From Auriscalpium vulgare (lineage: Eukaryota; Basidiomycota; Agaricomycetes; Russulales; Auriscalpiaceae), in contig JAHBBC010000007.1 in the NCBI GenBank assembly GCA_019915015.1, positions 310,001 to 374,000 on the forward strand: 64,000 nt of DNA, in the 5' to 3' direction. Positions 1 to 11,255 of the stretch are shown here, piece by piece. The notes beneath the pieces were generated by a model, which saw only the letters and a program-made list of their open reading frames with translations, had not been told where the DNA came from and made no database searches. Position 1 is the stretch's first letter. Every line of letters begins with the position of its first letter. The translations under genes and the position numbers were made by a program.

Positions 1-121
1 TAGGCAGCTCGAGGCGCATCGACTATCGGTACATGCCGGCTGAAGGACAGCTCCAAACATGTACAAAGCGTAAGTATCTAAATCACGCGGTGCCCACCCG
101 GACTCCTAAGTTTACACCACC

Positions 122-1642
122 ATGGCCTCCCAACAGGAGATCGATACCGCCGCTGTTGACCTCGAAAACCGAGCGTCAGTCTCCGTCTCCTGTAGCGACG
201 CAATGGCGGCGCTGCCGAACGAACTCTTGGGGCTCATTTTCTCTTTCCTTCCCAAAATTGTTGACTGCATCGTTGCCTCCTGCGTTTCGCGCCGCTGGCA
301 GCAGGTCGCTCAGAGCAGCCCAAGCCTGTGGACATGCTTCAACTTCGACCGTTCCCCGTGGAGGTCCCCCATCGCCTCGCCGGAGTCGGACGCTCTCACC
401 CGACGGCTCTTCACTTGGTCTAAAACCGCGCCTCTGGCCATCACATATATCAGCAAAGATCATTATTACTTCATGACGGAGGTCGAGCGACGCCTCGTCG
501 CCGACCACCTCGGCCACACACGCAAGCTCGCTCTCAGGATAGACAATCGAGACTCGCAGCTTCTGCAGAGTCTTACATGCCGCGCGCCGCTGCTCGAGTC
601 GTTGGTAATTCACGCCACGTCCTTTCTGGTAGACTCGCGCCGGGAATGGCCAGTCGGTTTTCTCGGGGACCACGCTCCACTTTTGCAGGTGCTGCGGCTC
701 AGGGGCCTCAATAACATCACCTGGACGTCCCCCATCTTCCACGGCCTCGTTTCATTGAACATCGAAAACCTCTCTACCCCCGGCGGGGGTCCTTTATATT
801 GCGAACGAGTCCTCCGCGCCCTGGAAAATATGCCATCCCTGGAATCCCTGTCTTTCAACAGGGTCTCGACATGCGATCACAGCCTTGCCGCTCACGCCCC
901 GCATGCCAGCCGCCATGTCCACCTGCCGCATCTTCGGAGCCTCATCATCTACGACCAGTGGTATGCCACACCGCCGTGTCCACACATCCTCGCATACCTA
1001 GATGTCCCTTCCACTGCGAACATCGAGTTTAACATGCGCGCGCAGTTCGATGTCGCCGCCGGGCTCATCGTGCCGCTCCTCCTCCCTTCCATGATCTATT
1101 TCGTCACGAACTGGGCACAATCACCCTCCCGTCCGACTCACGTTTTCTTCGACGAGTGCATCCCAGGAAATTTCTCTTGCCATGTCGCACGGGAGACCTC
1201 GGAGGGCTATCGCCAAGATATGTCGATCACGATCAAATGCCACGACCGGGAGAGCTTGGCTGAGCTTGCGCGGCTCGTTTGGGACGCTATATCGTGGGAG
1301 GCTGTCAAGGAGTTACATTTGGTCGAATTCCCAAGGGATATACCGTGGCTCGCCGAGCCGTGGTGGAACGTGCTGAAGCGTCCCCATCACTTACGCGAAA
1401 TCATCGCGATCGGGATGACGAGGGAAGCACTGATGGAGTTTCTGGCAACGGAGGACCTGTCTTTGCAGCGCGGCCGGCGAGAGACGTACCTACCCGCTCT
1501 CGAAATTCTGTCCCTCCACGCTGCAAAATATGCCCGTGATATGCCGTTGTCGCCCGAGAGTGAGAACGTCTTAAGGACGTGGGTGAAGGATAGACAAACG
1601 ATAGGGCGCCCCCTCCTCCGGCTAGAAGGCGCGTCAATGTAA
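122..1642 (+). CDS. F-box domain protein
   Basis: A single open frame of 506 codons without introns. An F-box lies near residues 29-65: it starts with LPNELLGLIFSFLP and continues with a VASCVSRRWQQVA helix and SPSLWTCF, the usual order in agaricomycete F-box proteins. The rest contains scattered leucine-rich stretches (LLQVLRLRGL, LPALEILSLHAA), as expected for a substrate-binding leucine-rich region. The F-box would bind Skp1 in an SCF ubiquitin ligase; the substrate is unknown. Agaricomycetes carry large expanded families of such proteins, so no orthologue can be named. The start at 122 gives a short acidic lead before the F-box; a later in-frame ATG near 203 could also serve. Confidence 0.85.
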   Translation: MASQQEIDTAAVDLENRASVSVSCSDAMAALPNELLGLIFSFLPKIVDCIVASCVSRRWQQVAQSSPSLWTCFNFDRSPWRSPIASPESDALTRRLFTWSKTAPLAITYISKDHYYFMTEVERRLVADHLGHTRKLALRIDNRDSQLLQSLTCRAPLLESLVIHATSFLVDSRREWPVGFLGDHAPLLQVLRLRGLNNITWTSPIFHGLVSLNIENLSTPGGGPLYCERVLRALENMPSLESLSFNRVSTCDHSLAAHAPHASRHVHLPHLRSLIIYDQWYATPPCPHILAYLDVPSTANIEFNMRAQFDVAAGLIVPLLLPSMIYFVTNWAQSPSRPTHVFFDECIPGNFSCHVARETSEGYRQDMSITIKCHDRESLAELARLVWDAISWEAVKELHLVEFPRDIPWLAEPWWNVLKRPHHLREIIAIGMTREALMEFLATEDLSLQRGRRETYLPALEILSLHAAKYARDMPLSPESENVLRTWVKDRQTIGRPLLRLEGASM

Positions 1643-2124
1643 TGGAGACGGGAGGCGATTGTCGTATTTATTTATTAGCAGCAGTTATTTGGTAGGCCTG
1701 ACGTATTCCGATGCACAACTGTCCATGGACTCTGAGCCTGTATACCAATGTGAAGCTGAGAAAGGTCTCACTGGCGCTTGTTTTCGGCCATAGGCTTTAT
1801 CGACGGGTACGAGTTCAACCACTTCAAGCTTCAACAGCTTCAAGCAAGGCATCATCATCTATCGGCCTACGGAATCGAGCTTCAGTATTCAATTCGATTT
1901 GCGCCGGGTGTCAGACCGAGCTCAGCGTCGCCCCTCAGAGCACTCGCTTCACTTTTCGGACGGCATTGGCATGAAATCTGACGCAAAGCCGTCCGCCTCC
2001 ACGCACCCTTCACAGCAGACTACTTACATGAGCGGATGAGTGGCTAGCCCGGGACATGCCATCTTGTAACGTCGCGCAGCCCCTGCATGCATGCGCGCCC
2101 TGTACTTACTGAGTTTTCGTTTCA
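1643..2124. other. Spacer between F-box gene and helicase copy 1
   Basis: No supported gene. It should hold the F-box 3' end and the missing 5' exons of the helicase pseudogene. An open Ser/Thr-rich stretch around 1970-2036 could be an exon, but no start and splice pattern joins it cleanly to the frame that opens near 2125. The N-terminal domain seen in helicase copy 2 was looked for here and not found. Confidence 0.4.
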
Positions 2125-4386
2125 GCAGCCAGTGTAGGGCCATCTGCGTCGCAACCTGCGCTGACTGGCCTCGAGGACGACCAGTATGATGCCCCAGTTT
2201 CACCGGCTAGCTCTGTCGTATTCATCAGCGTGGACGAGGAAGAGGCGATGAGGCAGATGGAATTAGAGGCATACGGCGACGCATCGTTGCCAGAGCCAAA
2301 GCTAGAACTCGTGGCAGTGGCACCCAAGATCGAGCTATCCCCGGAACAACACGAAGTTCTTCTCAAGGTGATGCGTGGCGAGAATGTGTTCTTCACAGGA
2401 TCTGCCGGTCCGTGCACATTTCATTGCGTTTGCCGGGTGCCCTTTCGGTTTCTGAACTGGACTCGACGCATAGTACATCCAGGAACGGGAAAGTCTGTAC
2501 TGCTGCGGGAAATCATCAAGATTCTCAGTGACCCGCAGGACCCATCCAAGCTGGCGACTACAGCATCGACTGGTATTGCGGCTTTGAACATCGGAGGATG
2601 GGCCGGGATTGGTCTCGGTCACGCGTCTCTGCAAATGCTTATCGATAAAATCTGGAATGTAACTCGGTTCCGTCGACGGTGGATGACGGTACAGAGCTTG
2701 ATCATTGACGAAGGTGAGCAATACCATTTCCGTGCAGTTTTCCTTTATCAACGCCTTCCGCCCAGTTTCCATGATTGATGGCCGTTTATTTGACAAACTT
2801 GTGAGCACATTGACCTCGGGATGAATTTGTTTGAGTGATGATTTTTTTGCAGGATGGGATTGCGCAGTTTATGCGGGACAATGCGCGGCCGTTTGGTGGC
2901 ATCCAGGTAGAGGGCCGCCTCGATGATTTAGATTCGAATCTCATCAATGTCTAGCTCATACTTTCGGGAGATTTCTGCCAGTAGTACCACCTGTTATGCC
3001 TCCGAAGGATGGTGCATCGCAGCTCCCACAGTTCGCATTTGACTCGCGAGTTTGGCAACGCTGCATCGACAAGCCCGTCACTTTGACGCAAGTCTTCCGG
3101 CAGAAGGAACAAGGTAATACCTCCCGTGATATATTGTCGTGTCGAGTGATAGCTGACTACGTGTGCGGTAGGCTTCGTTGACATGCTGAACCAGATACGT
3201 TATGGGAATGTTACTTCCGAGATCGTGCAGCAATTCAAGCAACTCTCACGGCGTGTTCACTATGAGGACGGAATCGGGCCTACTGAACTGTAGGTCAGGC
3301 CTGCATGTCGGGTCCAAACTAGCTTAATTGGCCACACGTCGTTTTGATCTCTAGATATCCGACGCGCATGGAAGTTGACAACGCCAACAACACCCATTTG
3401 GATCGGATCGAGGAGGATACCATGCGCTATGATGCTTATGACCGCCCCGGAATCGATTCGAAAGGCAGAGTAACGTCTAAGAAAAAGACGGTGGATCTTC
3501 TCGACAAGCTCCCATGCCAAAGACAGATCACGTTGAAGGTGTTTACGATGCGTTCCTTTCTAAACCATGTCAACACCACTGATCCTATATTGCGAACTAC
3601 AGGTTGGTGCACAAGTCATGCTAATTAAGGTATGCCTTCTCGACTCTTCGCCCATGTGTATAGCTGACTGACTGGCGAGACAGAATTTAGAGCAAGGTGT
3701 CCTCGTCAACGGTTCCATCGGCAAGGTCCTGGGCTTCAGAACCTACGCCGAAGCCACACAGAACCAGCTGGTTGCCCCAGCGCCCGGCCCGAGGCGGAAG
3801 CCTCAGGAGATTTGTAACGTTGATCCAACGATCAAGTGGCCACTAGTCCGGTTTACAAATGGGCGTGAACGACTCTGCATAGAGCAGGACTTTACCGTTA
3901 ATAACGGCAACGGTCAGGTCGAAGCGGCCCGATCCCAGGTATGTCGCCAATGCTCGTATGTGTTGTCGACAGGCCTGACAATGGATGGCTCGCAGGTCCC
4001 GCTCATTCTAGCCTGGGCTATGAGCGTCCATAAATCTCAGGGTCAGACTTTCGAGCGCGTTAAGGTGGACCTATCTCGCACCTTCGAGAAAGGGCAAGGT
4101 CGGTCATTTGTGTAATGGTAACTTGAAGTAAACCAGACTCAGCCGTCCCGCAGCCTACGTCGCGCTCTCGCGCGCCACGACTATGGACAAACTCGAAGTG
4201 CTTAATTTTAACCCTACAAAGTGCGTTTTCCGATTATCTATAACTTACATAGATGTATGTCCTAACTTCCAGCGCAGAATCATAGCACATCCTCGGGTGC
4301 TAGAGTGGCACGGTCAATTTGAAGACAAATTCTCCCGTCGATATTCAGACCGGGATGACAAGTCGTTCAGACGAGGCCACTGCTAA
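2125..4386 (+). pseudogene. PIF1-type helicase copy 1, damaged
   Basis: A multi-exon PIF1/RRM3-type superfamily 1 helicase. Visible in order: FFTGSAG spliced to [11 protein letters not shown] (Walker A, 2380-2500), STGIAALNIGG (motif Ia), SLIIDE (motif II, about 2700), [20 protein letters not shown] (about 2955-2980), [22 protein letters not shown] (about 4015) and YVALSRAT (about 4160). Two defects appear when it is compared with copy 2 at 7853-10550. Five residues (TTLHS) are missing from motif Ia. After GDFCQ there are five bases where three are expected, giving an immediate TAG and a shifted frame before PPV. The 5' end is unresolved. Such solo helicases without a Rep domain are multicopy in basidiomycetes, possibly derived from Helitrons (inference). 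Calling it dead is an inference; a splice variant avoiding the shift would lose motif III. Confidence 0.75.
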
Positions 4387-4602
4387 GCTGCCCACCTTAT
4401 ACTTCGCTACCTTCGCTATCCTACTACACACAAATACCCTAAATTCACTGTGGAATAAATACAACAACCAGACTGCGAGGAAGAGCAAGCTACAGAGACA
4501 AACAAACTACAAAGGACGGATCACAATATTGGTATCGGTAACATTATTTAACACTGCTACTAGTATGAGTCCACCCAACCACAGATGTCCGGACCTGTGT
4601 AC

Positions 4603-7577
4603 CTACTGCTGATCCTGCGGTGGAGGCAGGATCTCCGAGGCAGGCCGCCACATTACCGGTACCGGTGCACCAGCACCTGGCGGCAGCGGAGATCCCTGAC
4701 CAGGTGTGAATTCCTGCGCCGTCGCGGAAGGCGGGGCAGTTGCCTCCGACGATAGCGTCGACGTCGACGTCGGCGAAGGGTTCGCCGAGCCCGCCGCCTC
4801 GCGCCGCTGCGCCTGGCGGCCCGGGTCCAGCGCGAGCGGCAGCGGACCGGTGCGCGCGGACGGGTGAATGCTGTTGGCGGGGCGCGGGGGCAGCTGGGGT
4901 GTGAAGTCGCTGTCTGCGGCCAAGGGGAAGCGGGGGCCCTTGGGCGAGGATAGGCTTCCAATGCGTGTGTGCGATGAGCCGTATGATAGGACTGGGACGG
5001 GCTCGCCTGACGGCGCAGGTGGGAGGGGTGGGGACATAGGTGCCTGGCGGTCATCGAACAGCGTTTGTGCGTTCTCTATCATGTCTTCCATGACTGAGTC
5101 CTGTTGTGCGGTTTGTCAGCGAAAGATGTCTCGCTCGGACCAAAGATAGACATACCTTCCATGATTGTAGGCTCAGCAGGTCCGCACCGGACGCGGGCAT
5201 TTCGTCTTCGCCAAACAGGACGCCGCCAAACGCGATAGCAAGATTCTTGGCATCCATTTTGTTCTTGTCTGCGTTCGCCGCGACACGAGCGAGGTGCTCT
5301 ACTAGTGCCTTCAGAGAAGCGCGGTGGACTGGCGGCAATCGGCGGATCTTGGATCGCAACAGGACGAAGCCATTAGATACGTGATTAGCTACATGGCGCG
5401 TTAGGGCATCGCTCGCGGGGGCGTCGACGGAGCTGGCTCACCGATGTCTTCTGTATGCTGCATTCGCTCCTGCAGAGGGAACCTGAAAAGAGGCTCTGGC
5501 AATTCACGCAGGTATAGCTTCTCGAGCGTGAGCAGATGGTTTCATTCTGAGAACAGGGATACATACCTTCAAAAGCGACGTGATGGAGTATATATCATCG
5601 GTGTATGAATTGAAGGCAAAGTCTTGCTCATTACGTTCGATCTTGTGTTGTAGCTAGGGCTGTAGCGTGAGCCATACATTGCATACCATAGAGTTGAGCT
5701 GCCTGACCTCCTGAACTATAGCATGCCTACCGGATACCTGCGCAAGAAGCATTTGAGGGGAATGAAAACTGAGGAGCACGAATCCTTACTCGGTAGATGC
5801 CTTCTGTCGTGAGGCCCCGCTTGTCAACCTCCTGTATGCACAACCTAATTATCTTCGGCGCGTCCTCCAGGCCACGGGCAGTCGCGTAGTCCACCATGCT
5901 GACACCGAAGATGAGGTCACGACACTCGCCGACTCGATAGTTATAGTATAGCACGGGTTTGGGGATTGCCAATGCCAGCGACCGCCGTACGGAGCCACTC
6001 ATGATTTCCATGTCCTTCCTAGGGTCCACCTGACGCACTGGATCTTGGGCATACGAGGCTATATGCGTTTGAGTCTGACATGTAGCACTAGAAAAACAAT
6101 AAGGTCAGCATTTCAACAGTGTAACATCCACGTACATCAAGTTGTCGGTATACATTGTGAGCACTTTCTTCATGAGCTCAGCTTCTTCGTAATGGAAATG
6201 CCCCAGGCTCTATTCGGAATGTCTGCGGCTTCAGCGACAAAACATCGGCCTGAGCAAGTGACTAACGTTGTGGGCATTTTCGAGGATCTTGACCCGTCTC
6301 AGACGCAGCGTCTCATGCCAATGCACAGCCTTACGGTATTCCCGGTCTGAGCGCCAAGAACGATAGTGGGCGGTCGCTCTCGTATGAGTGCAAGATACAC
6401 TGACCGGCTTCCTCGGCTTCACGCTTCGCGCGTACCGACCTTGCCGCATTCTCCTGGTTGCGACTAGACCCAAGCTCTCTATTGTTCCCGCTCTTGTCCA
6501 AGAATGTGATCAACTGGTTCAGCTGCTTCTTCCCTAGATGGCCGCAGGACAATTAGAAAATCGCGAAGACTATAGAATTGGACGTTTCCCGAACCATGAT
6601 GCGCGAGATCGGACAGAGAGGAGGACGTTGGAGGGGAGCGGCTCCGCGTTGTACGGGCACTGCCCGACGGGCGACGCTCTAGTGCTCTGAGCGGCTGCGG
6701 AGCAGTGACGACGGGCTTCGTCACCAGGTTTGGGTTTGATCGCGAAGTGGGGACAGCGCCCATGTCCTGAAACATAGGAGCGGGTGCGGCGGCGACAGGA
6801 GAAGTGACAGTCTGCTTATAGTCCTGCGCGACGGATGTATGCGTCAAAATTCGATGGCTGAGGGTAGTGGAGAAGGGTGCACGGCACCTCGATGTCCTGG
6901 CACTTCTTCAAATACGTGCGCTTAAGCTTGGGGAGCTGGCTCTCTGCAAAGTCGGAGTGTGCAGTGGCAGACTCGCGGATGTCCTCCTTGATGCGCTTTC
7001 GCGTGCGCTCTTGTGATTCCTTGAGGTGCGTGAGGATATGAGGAGGGTACAAGACCACGTGCGGTACCTTGAAAGACACGAGGGGAAGAATGACGTCCAT
7101 CGCCAGCGTGTTCATGAAGGCCTGGCGAGCCTGCGTCTCTGAGCGCGGCACAAGCCATACATGAGCAAGGCTTTTGAGGAACGTTGCGAGGACGCACCTC
7201 GCTCCACATTATCTCTGACTTCCCTCCATGCGACGCGTGTCGTAGTCGCATCGAGGCGCACGTCCAGGAAGGCATCGATGGCCATCGCCTTTCGGTGAAG
7301 TTTCGTTAACGAGTCGACACTGCAACCAAGATGTCAATGGTACATCGCCTACACCAGAGCATGCGAACAGCCGCACTATGTCTCCTCTACGCGTTTCCTG
7401 GTGCGCGTCAGTCCTGCAGGGCAGTAGAACTTGAGAGTAGTGCAGGCTGTACCTTTCCTGGAAGAAGTTGAGGTACGAATCTGTGAGGACCCTGAGGTGC
7501 AAGTCGAACTGGGAGAGGAGGCCGTTCTGGAGGTCGTCGCCGGACGTGCGCGAGGGCACTTCGGCTGCCGAGGACAT
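4603..7577 (-). CDS. F-BAR and RhoGAP domain protein (Rgd1/Rga8-like)
   Basis: A multi-exon gene. The N-terminal F-BAR region begins GLLSQFDLHLRVLTDSYLNFF (about 7545) and continues through ETQARQAFMNTL, a basic helix KRIKEDIRESA and LPKLKRTYLKKC (6880-7150). A Pro/Ser-rich insert at about 6600-6830 precedes the later helices (AVHWHETLRLRRVKILENAHN, about 6260-6320). The C-terminal RhoGAP domain starts FGVSMVDYA (about 5900); it has the arginine finger in GIYR spliced to VSGRH (about 5790) and the conserved NLAIAFGGVLFG (about 5220). A Pro/Ser-rich tail follows. Proteins of this build bend the plasma membrane and switch off Rho or Cdc42 GTPases in polarised growth. The start at 7577 is preferred because it leads straight into the F-BAR region; an in-frame ATG at 7625 is possible. 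Confidence 0.85.
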
Positions 7578-7852
7578 GTGGGTAGTGGTGAAGAGGGTAG
7601 ATTGAGAGTGTACAGCATCTTCCATCCAGCGTCTTCCCCACGTGCCAGTGGCTCCCCTTGCGCTTTCCCCTCCTGGCGCATTGCATCCGCGAAGCAACAG
7701 TTCAACCGCGCATCATATCGTACACGATCGTGCGTGTACATAAGCATCCACGTCAGGGAATCAAGTCATCAGCACAGCAGTATAAAAGCGTATATGCAAC
7801 GAGATCCGAGACAATAACCGAATGATAGTGGAATATGCAAAAAGCAGTCGTG

Positions 7853-10550
7853 TTATGACAGATTCGTGAAATCGTCGTCTAATATCTCCTCGTACTCTTC
7901 GTGGCTTTCAAGCTCGCGGTGCCACTCCAGCACCCGAGGATGGGCCATGACTCTGTGAGCGCAACTGTCAAACATTTGCAGCAGACACGCCGCCAAAGGT
8001 CACGTACTTTGTGAAGTCGAAGTTCAGTACTTCTAGCCGATCCAAGGTTGTGGCACGGGAGAGTGCAACATAGGCTGCGGTGGATAGACATCGCTCAGTT
8101 TCTGGTGAAGAATACGGAAAGATTGCTGACCTTGCCCTTTCTCGAAGGTACGAGACAGGTCGACTTTGACGCGTTCGAGCGTCTGGCCTTGCGACTTGTG
8201 CACACTCAAGGCCCATGCAAGAATTAAGGGGACCTGCAAACTGTATTCAGCCAACACCCATTCATACATCTTCCCCACTAGCATAGCCCTACCTGAAGGC
8301 GCGCTGCTTCCGTCTCGCCTTCACCATTATTGACGGTGAACTCTTGCGGAATGCACAACAGCTCGCGGCCGTTTGTAAATCGAACTAGCGGCCACTTGCA
8401 GGCGCTCTTCCGGACGTGCTCGGGAACCTCCTTCCGCTCGCCGTCCGCGACAGCGTTGGCGATGGCCGTGTGGTCCCGTGTTGCCTCCGCGTAGCTGGAA
8501 AAGCCGAGCACCTTGCCTGTTGACCCATTCACCAAGATACCTTGTTCCAGGTTCTGTTCGGCAGAGCTCAATATCTGCAAAAGAGGGTTGTACACTTTGA
8601 CGTACCTTGATGAGCATGACCTGTGCACCTGCCTTACTTCCCGGTCAACAGCGTCATAATGATATAAGTGATGTGACCATGGCCCACCTTGAGCGTGATA
8701 TGTTCAGGGCACACGATCTTCTCCAGAAGCTTCAACATGCGATCGTGGGGAGTCTTGTTGCCATACGAGTCGACGCCAGGACGATCCCATGCCGTGTAAT
8801 CGAACTGCTTCGCCCTGATCTCCTTCAGCCTTGTATGGTTGGAGTTGTCAACCTCCCGGCGGGTCGGGTAGCTGCGCGGGGCAGCCTCTGATTCTGTGCG
8901 CAGGGATAGGAAGCATAATTTGGACGTACAGCTCCGTAGCTCCGATGCCGTCGTCATAAGTTATAGGCCGGGTGAGTTTCCGAAAGCGCTCAAACATCGC
9001 GTCGTCGACGCGTCCGTACCGCATTTTGTTGAGCATGTCGACGAATTCTGTCGTCTAATTCAGCTCGGACTTGAGCTTTATGCGTGCGGGAATGCTGACC
9101 TCCTTCCTTCTGACGAAATACACGGGTGAGCGTCACAGGCTTGTCGATGCATCGCTGCCACGCATCAGAGTCAAAAGCAAACTTCGCGTGCTGCTTGACG
9201 CCGTCTTTCTGTTGCGGGACAGGCGGGAGCTGGCAAAAGTCGCCCGAAAGTATGAGCTACAAAGGGCGTGAGAGACACAATCAAATGCAGGCGAAGAGCG
9301 CACCTGTATGCCGCCGAACGGTCTCTCATTTCGCCGCGTTGCCCGGCCAATGTGGTCCTAAAAGCAGGTTAGGCTGTGCGTCTCGGAGGGATCCAGCATC
9401 CATTTACTAGCTTGTCGAAAAGTCGGCCGTCAATCATGGAGACTAATCCGCTCAGTCAGAAAATCGTCAAGAGGGCGCCTAGCCGAATAACGAAGTTGGA
9501 CGCACTCTCGTCGATGATCAAGCTTCGAACGGCTTTCCAGCGATTCAAGGTAGGGCCACGCTGTCCGATGATCTTTCCGGCTAGCTTTTCCGCGCGCTCC
9601 TCACCAAGACCTATACCTGCCCACGAATGCAGCGTCGTCCCACCGATATTCACCGACGCAATGCCCGTCGACGCGGTGATTGCCAGCTTGAGCGGACTGC
9701 CCGGGTCCTTAAGAGCTTTGATAATTTCCCGCAGAAGAACAGACTTTCCAGTGCCTGCATTCGAATCCGTTCAGCACAGGCGCCGCGCATTGCAGCGCTC
9801 GAAAGATGTACCAACCTGCAGAGCCGGTGAAGAAGACGTTCTCTCCCTGTGCGACTCTCTGCAGAATGGCTCGTTGCTCTACAGACAAGATAATGGCAGG
9901 CTGGGGTACTTGAGGCGGAGCAGGTTGGAGGTCCGGCGCGAGAGCCATAGGCATGTGGGCTTCCTGCGCCTCAACCTTCATGCCAAATTCCTCGGGCTCT
10001 ATCGTCATGTCAGGCTCGTCGGGCTCCAGCTTCATGTCAGGCTCGTCGGCCTCAGTTTTGATGAAAGGTTCGTCGTCCTCAAACTTGACTTGTGTTAGGT
10101 CCTCGAACTTGACCCTGGCGTCGTCGTCATCGTCGTCGATAAGAATAGGGCTATTTGCCGTGCCGTTGGCTGAGCCTGCCACAGACGAAATTTCAGCCAG
10201 CGACGCGCGCGCGCGAGAATGATGCCATCTTACAAGCAGTGTATTCGGAGAGCCATTGCTCCGCCGCAGTGCGGGTCAGGAAGCTCTTATGCACCGCGTT
10301 CGGGTACCGCGAAACCTACACGCGCGCCACAGTCAGCATGCGCACACGTATCTACACGGAACGCTCACGTTTTCTTTGGCCTGCGGGAGCACAAATCAGG
10401 GACGTCAACTCCACACGGTACTGGGCGGGGAATTCAGAACCGCTGTTACGCGCCTACCTCGTCCCAGCTGTCGTATATTCGCGGGCCCTCCTTTCCGACC
10501 TTCACCGCATAATACTTCCTCTTGCGTTGTTGGCTTTGAACCTTGGGCAT
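7853..10550 (-). CDS. PIF1-type helicase with N-terminal RNase H1/viroplasmin-like domain
   Basis: Exon 1 (10550-10458) encodes a [20 protein letters not shown] segment; exon 2 begins at 10315 with [19 protein letters not shown]. Together they match the small RNase HI N-terminal/viroplasmin-like fold, which in RNase H1 binds RNA-DNA hybrids (YAV..G....Y.SW......YP....K.F.T...A). An acidic linker follows (10140-9920) with repeated EPDM units. Then comes the helicase: FFTGSAG spliced to [60 protein letters not shown] (about 9230), [31 protein letters not shown], and a C-terminus HPRVLEWH. No frame break was found across about a dozen exons. Likely a 5'-3' DNA helicase in the nucleus or mitochondrion. 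Whether it is a host gene or derived from a mobile element is open. Confidence 0.8.
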
Positions 10551-11255
10551 GGTCTAGCCGACGGAGAGGGACGTTGGTCGGGGATAATGCACAGCGTTCT
10601 GTCCGGTGCACACTGGGCCTTGCGCGCTGCTGGGAACTGAGTTGCTGGTTGCTGCGGACGCGCTGCGCGGCTCCGGTCTTCTGGTCGGTCCGCTCGAGAC
10701 TGTTGACGTTCTTGGGGCCGGCGAAACGAGTCAAATGCCCCCGTAAACTCAGACGTGGCTGTGAAGGTGCAAGACGTGCGTCTGCTAGATTGCAACCGAC
10801 TTCAAAGTGGCCCAAGTTCGAAGTGGCCGCCGTGACCGTGACATTATTCTCGCGTCGGAGTCGAGCGCTCGCGGCGTGGCCGGCCCCGAACCGCCACGTG
10901 CCGTCGACACCGTCGCTACGCCCGTCGCCTGAACCAATCCCTCCTCCCCTCAAAAGTCGTGAAGTATCACAGCTGGGTTCTAAGCGGTTTTCACAGCGGA
11001 AAGAGGACCAAGAAATTGAGTTGCATATAAGACAGCATAGTAGGTAGGTAACAAGCGGACAGCCTAGCAGAAACATCGTCACGGCACGAGTGAACAACGA
11101 AGAAATAAAGAAACAAGAAAACGCAAATAGGTCGAATGCAAAACAGATAGCTATGTTACCGCCAATAAAAACAAACAAGTCCATGCACATGGCGAGCCGC
11201 CGCCGACTGTCCGCGCGTCCTTCTACCCCGACAAGAAGTGAGTCAGGTTGGCGCG
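10551..11255. other. Spacer upstream of helicase copy 2
   Basis: About 700 bp holding the 3' end of VAC8 and the presumed promoter of the helicase. Long open frames exist on both strands (for example 10405-11190 minus), but they have no recognisable domains and overlap the helicase first exon, so they are taken as chance frames. Confidence 0.5.

Noticed and set aside
4600..7577. RhoGAP gene carried as cargo between two helicase copies of one transposon
   Set aside because: No inverted or direct terminal repeats or target duplication were found around the three genes; the gene is an ordinary conserved host gene.
10256..11190. Long open frames on both strands (263 and 261 codons)
   Set aside because: They overlap each other and the first exon of helicase copy 2, have arginine- and serine-rich composition from GC-rich sequence, and show no domain.
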